From Poa pratensis (lineage: Eukaryota; Streptophyta; Magnoliopsida; Poales; Poaceae): a DNA stretch of 64,000 nucleotides. The stretch is taken from NCBI GenBank assembly GCA_947311845.1, contig CAMZMU010000107.1, positions 40,390,838 through 40,454,837 of the forward strand, read 5' to 3'. Below, in pieces: positions 33,541 to 46,043 of the stretch (positions are counted from its first letter, which is position 1; each line of letters starts with the position of its first letter). The translations under genes and the position numbers were made by a program. Under the pieces are notes generated by a model. It saw only the letters and a program-made list of their open reading frames with translations. It ran no database searches and was not told the origin of the DNA.

Positions 33541-34910
33541 TACACACTATGCGTCCCCAAGTTGTTGTAGACCGAGCTTAAAGCGAAGGTGGAACGATGT
33601 TCTACCCCGCTCGTTGTTGCGGGGGACTTTAATTTGATAAGATCCCCGGATGACAAGAGCTCAACAAACATTGACCTACAGCGGATGAGGATGTTCAATG
33701 ATTGTATTGCTGATCCCCGGAGCGAGATACACCTGGACTAATAACCGGGTGGACCCTGTCTGGAGTGTGCTGGATAGGGTCCTAGTATCTGTGGATTGGG
33801 AGGTTGCCCATCCACTTTGCTCCCTTAGGGCTCTCACTAGGATTGGATCGGATCACACCCCTCTCCTCCTCTCAATAGGAGGAGTTCAACCTCCACGATT
33901 GAACCGATTTCACTTTGAGAACTTCTGGATTGGTCAGCCAGGTTTTCAAGTAGCGGTTCGACTCAAGTGGTCGGTGACGGCGACACATCCTCCACGTGTT
34001 TATAATGCGGTAGATGTGTGGCATCACTGTGCTCAGATGGCACGCAAATTCATGAGGGGTTGGGGTGCCAATTTGGGAGCGGAGCTGAGACAGAGGAAGG
34101 CCTCTCTCTTAGAGGAGATCAGTCCCTGGATCAGGCCTCGGATTCGGTTGGCCTTACCGCTGAGGAGTGGCTTCAGCGGTACGCCCTTGAAAACTCCCTT
34201 ATGGAGATCTACAAGGGCAAGGAGACTTTCTGGCGACAGCGTAGTCGCCAGAACTGGATCCTCAAATGCGATGAGAATACGGCCTACTTCCATGCGATCG
34301 CCAATGGGCGTCGTAGGAAATGTTCTATTCCTTGCTTGTGGGAAGGGGATCATCTCCTGGAGGCGCCAGGAGATATATCCTCCCACATATACTCCTTCTA
34401 TAAGGAGCTCTTCACGGCGAGTCCCCGCTCTGGGGTAACTGTGCCAGTTGACCTCTGGCCAGCAAGGCCAGGATCTCTGACATGGAGAATGCGGAATTCA
34501 CCGTCCCATTCTCGCCGGAAGAGGTGGCAAGGGCAATAATGGAGATGAAGGCGAATTTAGCCCCTGGACCGGATGGTCTTCCGGTGATCTTCTTTCAGAC
34601 GTTCTGGGAGGAGATTAAGGGGGTGATCATGCCAATGTTCCAAGAATTCTATATTGGCACATTGGTTATGTCTCGCCTTAACTTTGATGTGGTGACCTTG
34701 ATCCCCAAGATAGTGGGGGCCACCGACATCCGCCAATTTAGACCAATCACGGTCCTCAGTGTCATCCATAGGATCTTCTGAAAGGTGTGCGCGATTAGGC
34801 TAGCTCATGTTATGGATCGCATAACGCACCCATACCAGTTCGCCTTCCTTAAGTGGCGGTATATCCATGATGGGAATATAGCTCTTCATGAGATTATTCA
34901 TGAGGTTAAG
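33541..34910 (+). pseudogene. 5'-truncated L1/RIL LINE fragment split by Gypsy-2
   Basis: Broken frames carry the end of an endonuclease/exonuclease domain (VVAGDFNLIRSP near 33609, GARYTWTNNR, VLDRVLVS, RIGSDHTPLLL). The RT start follows (FSPEEVARAIMEMKANLAPG, PDGLPVIFFQTFWEEI, LIPKIVGATDIRQFRPI, PYQFAFLKWRYIHDGNIAL). It stops after HEIIHEVK at 34910, where Gypsy-2 begins. The remainder would lie beyond the missing 3' LTR of Gypsy-2, outside the window. Several frameshifts and stops show it is dead. Confidence 0.85.
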
Positions 34911-35374
34911 TGACGAGGTTATACTCTGCGGGTACCCCAGCGTAAGGGTACCAGGTGCACGTGATGATCAAAGAAGGCCAAGATTAATCGAAGCCCACGA
35001 AGGAAGGTCCAAGACGAAGAGTGCTTTCCAAGTTAGATTAAGTTATGGTCGGTTAAGGCTTTCCATACATGTAACCTTGGTCGGTTATGTATCCCGAGAC
35101 CTAGCCTCCTATATAAAGGCTGGGAGGGTGATCGATCGGAACAACCAATCCATAGCCATCAAAACCCCGACGAGATCAGCAACTCGCCGGACCCTTGTAA
35201 CCCTCATATTCACAACATCAAATATAGACAGGCAGGAAGTAGGGGTTTTACCTCACACGAGGGCCCTGAACCTGGGTAAATCCCGCTTGTCAGCCGTCGA
35301 TTCCACTAACACTCGCGTTCTCTACCACACAATAAACCCTAGGTATCTAACTGTGCCGAGGGCACACCTCGACA
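34911..35374 (+). repeat. Gypsy-2 5' LTR (464 bp)
   Basis: Starts TGACGAGGTTATAC and ends ACACCTCGACA. The terminal inverted repeat is CGAGG/CCTCG, with the third base apparently mutated at the left end. CTATATAAAGG near 35111 is a good TATA box for element transcription. The other LTR is outside the window. Confidence 0.8.
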
Positions 35375-35376
35375 AT

Positions 35377-35394
35377 TGGCGCCGTCTGTGGGAA
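35377..35394 (+). other. Gypsy-2 primer-binding site
   Basis: TGGCGCCGTCTGTGGGAA lies two bases after the LTR end. Confidence 0.85.
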
Positions 35395-35507
35395 CAGGTA
35401 GTGTTGGGCTCACGGTTTCGCCGGTTTCATCATCAAGCGGCCACTCGCCGATCGCATCTGCACAAGGTAACTCACCTGCTACATCATCAGGCGGCAAATC
35501 GCCGATC

Positions 35508-37642
35508 ATGGCTGCAAACGGCAACTCGCCGGCAAGATCGACTAGCATCAACTCAAGAGGCGATCACTCGCCAATCTCTCCAAGGAGGCTCACGCCACAC
35601 TCGATGGAAGCTCAACAGGCCTTTGCCGACTCGAATCAGGTTTGGATATTACAGTTGGAGAATTTAACTTCTTTGTCGATAAAGATGGTGTGCAAGACTT
35701 GCTGGATCCACTCGACATGGAGACACTCGACGACGTTTCGACTGCAACACCATCCATCTTGGCGGCGATGTCATCACAGATCGTTCCGATCCAATCGCCA
35801 AGTGACTATGCAACAACCATGAACTCGCAGGAGTTCCGCGACGAGGTAGCCAAAAGACTTGGGAGGAGCGAGATCGAATCTGCGTACCGCCCGAACAACC
35901 CGACTGAGTCACTCGACAACATCATCGACTGCAACGACATCATGGGGAACAAGGAGGACATAGACGATAACATATATCTTGCCGATCTCAACGGCCCAGA
36001 AATCCGTGCCAGCCACGAGATATTCACCTGCGACGCAGACAGCTTGGACAAATCACTCGACGATCTACTCGATTGCGGCGGAAACCCCAGCAAACAAAGC
36101 AACTCCAACATGAGCCTGGACGACGACGCCGAATCCATAATGCGCGTCAACAGCATGTGGACAAAAGATCGGGTGATACATTATCAGGTTTACACCGCGA
36201 GTACCGCAGAAACATCAATGGCTGCAGCATGCCGTCGACCTACGGAATACCCTTGCACAGTCACTATGCCTGACGGAACAAGCACGTTAACCATCACGGC
36301 CGAGATGGCAGAGAAAGTGAGCAAAATAATCGAAAGCTGCACAATGCTACCAGCAAACGCAACCCCAGAAGAGGTATTGACCTTACAGTACTTCCAGTGG
36401 CAAGAATCAATACGGCTGAAGAACTACAGAGCAGTACTCGAGGAACGCAAAAAGCAGGCCAGCATATCAAGTGCTCGGCGAAGAGCATTATCTGTAAGTT
36501 CAACAGGAAGAAATGACCCCGCAAACAGGTCGCGAGTCATAAACCTTGGAGACGCAGATCGTGTAGCGGTCACTCGAAACCTGGATCCAGCCTTTATGGC
36601 AGTCGACGCAGAAGGAGTCCCCATACCTACTGAACCAGCCGGGGCGCTGATGACATTAGGCACCTACCTCAGAACAATCGAACCTCTTGCAGGAGACCCA
36701 AAGAGAGATCAGCACCTCCAGCTGTACAAGCAGCTGGCGATAGCAGCAAAAGCCATACAGCCACCACAAGCAACTCCAAGGAGAGATACAGATCGGGACC
36801 GCCGAAGTCGAAGCCCTCGAGGAGGAAGCAGTCGAAAAAGCTCACGCCGTCGCCGCTCCAGCAGGAGCCGGTCTAGGAGATCATACAGCAGCAGCTCAGA
36901 CTCGGAAGCGGAAATCGGACCCTGCGGAGCACTATGCTTCACTCGACGAATCCGGGAGGCTCGAATGCCAAAGAAGTTCTCACTAGCTTCCACGCCCAAA
37001 TTCAACTGCAAACAAGAGCCATCAGGCTGGCTAGAGGACTACAGGCTGGCAGTCGGGTGTCAGCGCGGCACTACAACCACATCTATGCAATACATACAAC
37101 TCATGATGGAGGGAACAACACGCGATTGGCTTAAATCGCTACCCGAATCATACTACGATTTGTGGGAACACTTCAGAAACGATTTTATCAAGTACTTCGA
37201 ACCTCTATGCGAGCGCCCCAAAACTTTTGAAGAACTTCGAACCTGCAAGCAAAAGTCAGATGAATCGCTGAGATCGTACATACGACGATGGACCGCCATC
37301 CGAAATTCAGTAGGCAACATGTTAGAAGATAGGGCAATCGATGCCTTCAAGAACGGACTCTGGAGAGAAGACTTCAAAGAGACACTTGGTAGAGAAAATC
37401 CAAGATCAATGGCAGCACTCATGGTACTCGCAACAAAATGGGCGGATGGAGAAGACTCTGTACGAGGCACTCGACCCGCGTCTTGACATGAAAACCACGA
37501 GAGTGGTAGTCGAGACCGCAGAGATAGCTACAGGGATGATCGGAGGCACAAACGCAAGCATCGTTACCACGACGATGACCATCCAAGCTTTATCGCGGCA
37601 GGCTTTGCCCAGCCACGGGACAACCGCGACCAGGCTGACGGA
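35508..37642 (+). pseudogene. Gypsy-2 gag, N-terminal and capsid part
   Basis: The likely start is the ATG at 35508, after a leader with repeated GNSPA-type words. A one-base change near 35640 (a G run) shifts into the long frame read to 37483. That frame contains an acidic N-terminal part, an SR-rich segment (about 36790-36910) and the retrotransposon gag capsid domain, with MPKKFSLASTPKF, WLEDYRLAVG, MQYIQLMMEGTTRDWLKSLP and WEHFRNDFIKYF. A TGA at 37484-37486 sits where the frame otherwise continues into an Arg/Asp/His-rich tail up to the Athila insertion. A C-to-T change of a CGA codon would explain it. Confidence 0.85.
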
Positions 37643-39413
37643 TGATGGCCCTTGAAGAGGTTGATCTACGGCGCCAGAAAACACTTTGCTTGATATCCGG
37701 TGCGTAGTTACCTGCGTCAAAAGTAGATGGGTTAGGTTGAGACTCCAAGTGCAGAGTGTGTAGTAAGTGGAAGACGTGTTTTCCCCACGAGGGTGACTCG
37801 AGGGTTTAATATCGAACTCTCGGGGAATCAGTAGTGAAGATATATCTTCTTATCCTTCTTTTGGTTACCTACAAAACAAAGTTAAATGTTTTGGTCCTCA
37901 ACCTCACCTGTGGTTGTCAAGCACAAGGTGTAAGAGTGATGTCAAGATAGTTATGCAATGCAAACAGGAAATAAATATGCAATGATGGTGGATGCAATGG
38001 TAAATGATATTTTTTGGTTTTTTAATGATGTATGCAAGATGAAAAATATTTTTGTATTTTCGGATTTAATGATGGCTGAAAATGGAAAAGTGGTATATGG
38101 TGTTAGAAAGGTGTTTCTTATGATTAAAAATGGACTGGGGTTCATTGTTTCACAAATGCACTCTCTCTTTATAAAGTGGCAGACAATGGAACACACACAG
38201 AGTTAACATATGAGATTGCAAAACAAAGTTTGATAACAAGTTACTTATTATATGGGCATCACGTCCTAACATAGAGACCTTTTTTTTATTAGTCTCACTT
38301 ATACTCCACCAAGATGCGAACTAAATCATAACACCTCGGTAATTAAGGTAACTCAGAGTATAGCTTTAAGTATCATGACATGAAGTTAAAATAAGAACAT
38401 GCTAGATCTAGTCACGGAGAAGTGGCCGATCACCCACAACCCTTGTAGCATGGTATTTTTGTTTATCCCTAGTGAGGCAACAAAGTAAGGTAAACACCCA
38501 AGTGGATCGCGATATTACAGTTGTCAACTTACTGCACTCACCACCCCCGTTACTCCAACTAATGCACACGTTCCCCCACACACGCTCTCATAAACATGCT
38601 TGATCATAATAAGTAGACAAGAACGGGGTACATAATATGCATCTATATTCATAACTGAAACAAACATTGCAATCTCAAACATATATTAACTCATAGAAAG
38701 ATCCACCACATAGGTATTACAACGGTGACCGTAATCATGTTCAGCAGCTCATACGGTACTAATTAGTGAAGCTCAAAGAGAGGAGAGATACATAAGTTAC
38801 TTCCACAAACCCATAGTCCAGAGGTGGACTACTCCCTCTTCATCATGGAGACGGTGGAGAAGTCGATGGAGAAGATGGAGACCACGCCGGCAGCGCCCCG
38901 CCGGAGTTTTCCCCCTCCAATCTGCAGCTCCTGATCTTTGTTTCGGTGTTTCTGTGTTTGTGCGGCGCTCCTTCCAGAGAACGTCGGGAGACCTTTTTAT
39001 AGTCGTTTTTAGGTCAAGACGGAGTCGGTGGACGAAAGATCGACGACAACGGAGGCACGAGGCCCAAATGGGTGGGCCCCACGCGGCCACAGTACCTGGC
39101 CGCGTGGGCCACCCCGTTTGTGCCTTGCGGGTTCCGTTTGCTTGATTCCTTCGCTCGTACGTCTTCTTCCTTCGAAAATAATGACCTCTGTATTTTTCCA
39201 GAATTTTATGACGACGTTTGGGTCCCTGAAACATAAAAGGAAAGAAATAGGGGTTTCTGCCTGCGCAGGGTTAATTCCATAAAAATAGAAAACAATTATT
39301 TTATTTCCGAAAATCATTAAATAACAGTGGTATAACCCTTATATGATGCAAATATGATTAGAATATAAGTGATATAGTGCAAAGTTCATGTATGCATTTT
39401 ACATGCATCAACA
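37643..39413 (-). repeat. Athila-like element, 3' LTR
   Basis: On the minus strand it starts TGTTGATGCATGTAAAATGC and ends GGGCCATCA. It matches 58250-60024 throughout, with scattered substitutions and small indels, so this insertion is clearly older than Gypsy-1. Confidence 0.93.
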
Positions 39414-40689
39414 TCCCCAAGCTTAACCAATGCTCGTCCTCGAGTATGAAGGTGATAAAACTAACATGGGCTTTGCAATATAGCACTAACAATGGATATC
39501 AAAGATGATTGCTACTGCTACATAGAGTCAAATGATTCATTCTTCAAAGGAGTAGCAATATGCAAAATAGTTTATGAAGTGATATCAAGTATTCAATACA
39601 AGGATGTTCATTGATAGTTCACAAAGTGCAACATAGTAGCAAGTAATATAGACATTCTTACTTTTGGATACATGTGGTCCATAGAGTGATAATGAAAATC
39701 TGAATATGTTTGGTGGACACTTTGGAAAGATGAATAAGTGAGTAGAGGTAAAGCATGCATAAGTTTCATCCAACTTCCAAACTCTTCTACTTAATTTAAT
39801 GATAGCAATATGGTATTCATTGGTGTCAAGCTCTCATTGCCCCTATCATAGCATCTTGAATGATTATAGTTTAATGTGAGAGCAAATATGAGTCAACTGG
39901 GGTACCTCTTCTAAGTAATAATGGTATCATCAAGAGCGTCAACTGGGGTACCTCTTGTCCCAGGATATGGAACAAGCCCATACCAAAATGACAAGACAAA
40001 CAAACAAGATGAACAAACTCAACACCCTTTTTATTTACCATTGGAATAGCTTTTTATTATAAGGTGCATCACAGACGGTTCACCATAGCATGTAAGTAAA
40101 TTTCCACCATGAATGATGCATGGCTTAGATTAGCGGCACAGACGTCTCTCTAACCATTTATACAAACTCATTTAAAGTACTTAATTTCCACCTCATTCCA
40201 TCATGATAGGCATCCATAGACAAAAGTACATGATATCAACTAAATGATGAAGGAGCATGTTGAAAGCTTTGCATGTGACAGCACATATGGGCTAACTCCC
40301 AACCTCGGACATTTATCAAGCCACTAGCATCATAATCTTAATCACAATGGGTCATGTTTTATTTATGCAATAAAAATAAAGTTGTGCATCAAGTTCGTGA
40401 GAGCTATATAACCAACTTTTCCCATAACAATCAATAACATAAACATTTTCATTCAGAGGTATAGATAACACAAATATCATGATGAACATACTCGGAATAG
40501 CATATAGCTAGTAGATAGATATGGTGGACTCACTGGAATAACTTTGGTTGAAGGTGTTGGAAACAAGTTTTAACTTGTTGGAGTTTTTGGGCTAGCAAAA
40601 GGGAGAAAGTTGACCATCTAGATGCATGCATGAGTGTCCATAGAACTAACTGGCTTGGTAAAATTGTCAAGCATGTTTGACATATAGCT
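39414..40689 (-). other. Athila-like element, 3' untranslated region
   Basis: AT-rich noncoding DNA between the polypurine tract and the inserted LINE, typical of the long 3' untranslated region of Athila elements. A direct repeat, GTCAACTGGGGTACCTCTT, occurs at about 39893 and 39939. ORFs are short and not supported. Confidence 0.65.
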
Positions 40690-40813
40690 GAGGGTTGATG
40701 GCGACACCCTTGACCCCTCCCCCACCGTGACCTAGCCGCCGGCGACCACCCTTCTCCGGCGTCCAAAACCCATTTCCAACCCATCCAACCTCTTCCCCAT
40801 CCTCCCAAACCCA

Positions 40814-42811
40814 ATGGCCCCAACCCTCTCCCCTGCATGGATCTGGAAGGTGTCCTACACCATCGCCCAAGATCTGGATCATGGCGATCTAAAGACATAC
40901 CTGAAGACGTATGATGGAGAGCTCCATCTCTGGCCGAAGAAGGAGTACATCACGCTGAAGGATGCCACCGGGATCGCGTTAGTCGGCCGACACCTATGGC
41001 TCGGCGAGCGGATCGACATTGGATCTAAGGTAATATACCCCGAGCATTTTGCTACGATTGTTGCCTGCATGAAGCATCCCCCGGTTGATCATGGATCCGA
41101 GGACACATTGCTGTTGTTAGATCGTGGATCAAAACAGATGTCTAGTATGCAGTCTGCTGGATCTTCAGTGATCAAGTGTCAGTCTGACAAAGCTGAAGAT
41201 GTATCTGCTCTTTCCTCGACCTCGTCAAAGAATCCTGAAATGTGGTGTTGGAAAATCACCTACTCCAAGGCCAAAGATCTAGACCGTGGACGTCTGAAAA
41301 CCTATGATCGTGAGTTGCACATCTGGAGACCAAACAATGCATCCAAGGACTGGATCGTTCTCAAGGATGCAAAAGGCGCTGGAATTATTGGCAGATATAT
41401 AGAAGATGATGTTCTTGTTAAAATAGGCTCTGAGGTGAGACTTCTTGATCACTTTGTGACAGTAGTCTCTTGCTTGACCTCCCCTCCGGATTCTGATGGC
41501 TCTGGCTGCTACCCAATTCACTGCAACCAATCTGAACATGCTGATGTATCTTCAACAGTGTTACACTGCCTCACTAAGACTCTTGATTTCTCTCCGGGGG
41601 CAAAGTTCAGATCAGACGTAAAGGCACAGTTTGGCACCACAGTTCACCCTCTTGGTAAATCAAACCAATTCCTTTTGGTTGTCTCCTTTGGAAGATCAAC
41701 TTTCAGACTATCGGAGGATTCAGTTGGCCTTGCCTTGGAGGCCTGCATTGGAGGTCGTGCTGGTGATTTACACATTCAGTACCTCAATGACAGGGTCTTC
41801 CGTTTTGCTGTCTCCTCCAGATTCGTGGGTTTTATGATCATTGCCCTCAAGTCTTTCTCCTGCACAGAATTTAAATGTCACTTCCACACTTGGGGAAATG
41901 GTGGCCCCAATTGGCAGAGGGAATTCAACTTATGGCAGCAAGATAGTGACAAGGAATGGACCTTGGTCAGCCCAACAAAATGAGTAAAAACTGCAGCCTT
42001 GAGAGCCCTTCAAACTCGGTCAGGAAAGTTTATCCTGCATCACAAGTCAAATGCAGATAGAGCTAAAAGGAACATCTCCTTTGGCTCTGTCTTGGAATAC
42101 CAAGCTTGTCCTGGTTATCAGTTTGACAGCAAAACATTAGAGCCTGAAGTTTCCAATCCCCCTGACAGCCAAGACAACACTGCTAATACTATTCAGTTTG
42201 GTTCTTTTGTTCCAGCCCCTAAACAGCAGGCAAGTAATCCTAGGGTTCACACCAGACCCATCGCTCCTCAGTCTCCGAACTCGGCGGCGAAAGAAAATTC
42301 AAACAACTGGGCCAATTCTTTTCATCCGGATGGACTAGATGGGCTGTCAGATGTTGTCAACGATATCGCATTCCATTTCTGGGATTGCAGCCGCTGTATG
42401 CAGATGGGCCACAATATAACGGGCTGCACAAACCGGATTCGTTGTCGGGCCTGCTATCATTTTGGACACAAGGAAAAAGGCTGTACAAGGAAGAATCCAG
42501 CTTCTGGTTTCGTTTGGGTTCCGAAAAAGGCAGCTCCTACCGTACTTGACTCAGACAACAACTCGGCAACCCTGGACGTTTCGCCTTCAAAAGGCCCAAT
42601 CTCTCTGGCACAGACCACCACGTCGCCCTCCTCGCCTGCATTGCCAACTCCAACCTCACCATCGCCGGCGCCGTCGTGCTCTTCGCCGCCTTGCGAGGAT
42701 CAGGAGCATCCGATGGCCACTTTCGAGCTCGACCCGAGAGATGGGTACCTGAGGGTCTCCAAGTCATCGATGGCGGCGATACTCGCCTCCCGCGAACCTT
42801 CTACACTGTAG
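40814..42811 (+). CDS. LINE ORF1, zinc-knuckle protein with one in-frame stop
   Basis: The first part (40814-41983) has two copies of a repeated module (WKVSYTIAQDLDHGDLKTY near residue 11, then WKITYSKAKDLDRGRLKTY near residue 144), each followed by similar 'LKDA.G...VGR' text. A TGA at 41981-41983 interrupts the frame, which continues without another stop to 42811. The second part has two CCHC knuckles (CSRCMQMGHNITGC and CRACYHFGHKEKGC) and a Pro/Ser-rich tail. ORF1 proteins of plant L1 elements bind element RNA in the cytoplasm. The single TGA may be a mutation. Confidence 0.75.
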
Positions 42812-42855
42812 CTACCCCACCGCCGCGTCGCAATGAGAGGTATTGTGTTGCTATC

Positions 42856-44391
42856 ATGATGCCTGAGCCTCCGATTGAGCAAGAACACCATTGGCGCGAG
42901 CAGATTAGACTCTTTGTGGAGGGACAGCTCCGGAGGGCCGTAGATGATTTTCAACCATGCCTATTTGGAGTAGGTTTGGTAGAGCTGCGCAGTGCTGCTT
43001 CTAGATATGCTTTAGTCACACATGGGCCATATGAACTTGCCAACAATATCTTTGTGCACTTTGTGAATCATGACGATAGGCACGAAATCCACAAATCTGA
43101 CCAGGGTTTTCGCAATGGGTGGCTGATGTTCTTGGGGATCCCCTTAGATTACCGCAATGATAGGGATATCCGTAATGCAGTATCTACTTTTGGCAAGTAT
43201 CACTACTGGCATCACATTGACGGTGCACTGGACAGAACAATGGTTTCGGTTTCTTATAAATCACCTGCACTTGTCCCACGTGATGTGGTTTTCCAGCACT
43301 TCAGTGACCTAGGAGCTGTTATGGAATCATGGACAGCTCCCTGCTATATCTTGGGTGCTGATTTTGCTAATGTTTTACCTAGGGATGAAGACCCAATGCC
43401 CTTGGATGGAAACCCACATCCTCTACCTGGCAATCTGCATCATGACAACAACATGTTTGTTGCCCCACAGTATCCAGAACTCGGCTGGAACATGCAATTC
43501 CACCAGAACAATGCCAATGATCACAATGCAGCTGAAGAAGCAGCTAATGATCATGATAACCAACAGGATCAGCAAGACCAGGAGATGCAGGAATCTGGTT
43601 CAAGTGGTATTGCCCAGTTTGAAGGGTCAGTGCAGGGACAAAGACATCATATGCTTGGTGCAAATTTGGTTGTTAATCTTGCCCTAACTGAGTTTGTGAT
43701 CCCTTCTGAACATCAATTGGCTTTGGCTCCGAAAACCTTTGGACCTGCTGTCCCCCCAAGTTTTCTTTGGGATAAAGCCGCAAAGATCATCCTGCCTGCT
43801 GCTATGGTGGCCACAATCCCATCTAGCATATCCTTCATCTCACCATTGCACCAGATTTTGTCTAAAAGAAACTGGAGTTTTGCTTTTGACTGTCACTACA
43901 AATTCCAGGTTCAGTTTCGAGAGTTGCTGCAGGAAAACAGGCAGGTAGTTCATGTTACAAAAAGGAATGTTGCAAGAGCTCTCTCCATTGATGTTACTGA
44001 AGAAGAACCAGCTCTGCCGCCTAGCTTCTCTGCTACTCCTGTTACTGCCAGGAAAAAGAGAGGCAGAAAGGTAGTCATGGATGCAAACACAGCTGTCAGA
44101 AGGAGTGCCAGAAAGGGTGATCAGGCAAAGGGATTCAGACACTCATCCTTGTCTTATGAAACTGCAAAAAAGAAACCTCGTTCTAGCAGAAAGATAGTTA
44201 CTGATGATGTTGTTGAAGATACAGCAGAGGAACAGAAACCAGATGATAACAATGCTCCTGTTACTCCTCACACTCCTATCCACACCCTGCAGCAGGTAGG
44301 AAGGCAACTACAGATCCCTGAAACCGACCTGACAAAGGACAAGCTTGAAGCTGGTCCTGAAACAGAGCCTCAAGATCCTAATGATGATTAG
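42856..44391 (+). CDS. LINE ORF1-associated second frame, about 511 residues
   Basis: The first in-frame ATG is at 42856, although the frame is open from 42676 and overlaps the end of the previous ORF. A fold with FRNGWLMFLGIPLDYRNDRD and FGKYHYWHHIDGALDRTMVS resembles the RRM-like/DUF4283 region of plant LINE ORF1 proteins. It is followed by an acidic Asn/Gln/His-rich segment and a Lys/Arg-rich C-terminal part (RKKRGRKVVMD, SARKGDQAKG). It may originally have been one protein with the preceding ORF or a separately translated product. I do not know which. Confidence 0.65.
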   Translation: MMPEPPIEQEHHWREQIRLFVEGQLRRAVDDFQPCLFGVGLVELRSAASRYALVTHGPYELANNIFVHFVNHDDRHEIHKSDQGFRNGWLMFLGIPLDYRNDRDIRNAVSTFGKYHYWHHIDGALDRTMVSVSYKSPALVPRDVVFQHFSDLGAVMESWTAPCYILGADFANVLPRDEDPMPLDGNPHPLPGNLHHDNNMFVAPQYPELGWNMQFHQNNANDHNAAEEAANDHDNQQDQQDQEMQESGSSGIAQFEGSVQGQRHHMLGANLVVNLALTEFVIPSEHQLALAPKTFGPAVPPSFLWDKAAKIILPAAMVATIPSSISFISPLHQILSKRNWSFAFDCHYKFQVQFRELLQENRQVVHVTKRNVARALSIDVTEEEPALPPSFSATPVTARKKRGRKVVMDANTAVRRSARKGDQAKGFRHSSLSYETAKKKPRSSRKIVTDDVVEDTAEEQKPDDNNAPVTPHTPIHTLQQVGRQLQIPETDLTKDKLEAGPETEPQDPNDD

Positions 44392-44714
44392 TACAATCAA
44401 TGGAAGGATTGTGCTGACAGCTTGTCAGCCCAGCAGTGCACACTTGTTTTTATCTCTCTATCTTTCTCTGTGTGTGTTTTGCTCCTCAGAATTGGATGTA
44501 TCCAGTGCTAATACTGGTCCTTTTGCTACCTGGGACGTCTATTACCATGGAAAAACTTATTATGCAAGACAGTATCAACTTATGTTTCCTTTGTTATATC
44601 TGTTATCAATGGAGCTCTGTCCTTTTTTCTGTGCTCATGTAAAAGATTTGGTTCAGACCTCCTTTTCTGGCTGGTTGTTCTGGTCAGTTAGTTTCATCCA
44701 CAGATATTGTTTTT

Positions 44715-45888
44715 ATGGATAGTACAATGTCATGGTTGCTTGATTGGAAAGTACTGGATTGGAATGTCAGGGGCCTCAATGACAAAGATAAGAGACTAAT
44801 TGTCTATAGTAAAATTGATGAGAGTCAGTGTGCTATAATTTGTTTGCAAGAAACAAAATGTGAAACTTTTGACCACTCCTTTATTCGAACCTTCTGCCCC
44901 AAACGTTTTGACAGATTTGTCTTCTCACCCTCTGTTGGGGCTTCAGGTGGAATAATTGTGCTATGGAATAGTTCCATTTTTGAGGGAAAGCTGGAGGAAA
45001 TCCACAGGTCTGCCATCAGAATTCAATTTACCTCTAAGCACAACCGAGAACCATGGACCCTTGTAACTGTTTATGGTCCTTGCAGTGGACTCGAGAGAGA
45101 TACTTTTGTTCAATGGTTACATGACCTAGAGATACCCTTCCATGAAAAGTGGTTACTTGTGGGGGACTTTAATTTCATGAGATCTGTAGAGAACAGAAAC
45201 AGAGATGGGGCAGATATGAATGATATCTTCATCTTCAATGAAATCATAAGCTATTTGGGCTTAATTGAACTCCCCCTTAAAGGCCGAGCTTTCACCTGGT
45301 CCAATATGCAGAGTCAGCCTCTTTTGGAGCAATTGGATTGGTTTTTCACAAGTTGTCAATGGACACTAAAGTATCCAAATACTCTGGTACATCCTCTTGC
45401 AAAATCTACATCTGATCATGTCCCTTGTGTCATTAGCATTTCTACATCCATTCCCAAGGCACAGATCTTTCGGTTTGAAAACCATTGGGTGATGCAGTCT
45501 GGCTTTACTGAATTAGTGGAGAGAGTATGGAAATGGCCTGTCAGAGCTAGCAACATTGCTGGTATAATTACAGCAAAACTGAAAAACCTCAGACATGAGT
45601 TAAAAAGATGGGGAAGGTCTCTATCCCAAATCAAATTGCTCATTGAGAAGTGCAATAGAGTAATTTTGATGCTGGATCAGCTAGAAGATGAAAGAGATCT
45701 CAGCAGGCCTGAATTTAATTTCAGGAATATTGTGAAAGCACACCTAAAACAATTACTGCTTATTCAGTCTGAGTATTGGCGAAAGCGCTGCACAATCAGA
45801 TGGGTGCAACTTGGAGGAGAGAACACTAAATTTTTCCATGCCAAGGCCACTGAAAGATACAGACACAACACTATATCAGAAATAAAAA
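44715..45888 (+). CDS. LINE ORF2, N-terminal part: apurinic-type endonuclease
   Basis: The endonuclease/exonuclease/phosphatase fold is clear: LDWNVRGLND, IICLQETKC, GGIIVLWNS, LVTVYGPC, LLVGDFNFMRS, FTWSN and STSDHVPCVI. Catalytic Asn, Glu, Asp, Asn and His positions are present. It nicks target DNA to prime reverse transcription. The linker to RT ends at ISEIK, where the MULE target duplication (45880-45888) lies. The frame resumes at 53752 with DDGVALTDHQQ. Confidence 0.9.
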
Positions 45889-46043
45889 GGGATTTTTTAT
45901 TTCTGTGCCCCTGGTTCCTTAGTTGTACTCATTCATCCCACGAGCTTAGTTTGTGCTCACTTTTCCCCACTCCCTTGTGCGAAACCCTGGGAAATGCTCA
46001 TAGCGGGGCATGCCGTCGGGTCAAGGTTTGACCGTTAACTGGG
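45889..46043 (+). repeat. MULE left terminal inverted repeat
   Basis: Pairs with 53589-53742. Conserved blocks are the outer 42 bases, TCACTTTTCCCCACTC, and the inner GTCGGGTCAAGGTTTGACCG followed by TTAACT. Confidence 0.9.

Noticed and set aside
38797..39317. Opposing 60-145-residue ORFs in the Athila LTRs
   Set aside because: The same ORFs recur in the other LTR with different lengths and no conserved start. They are LTR sequence without coding support.
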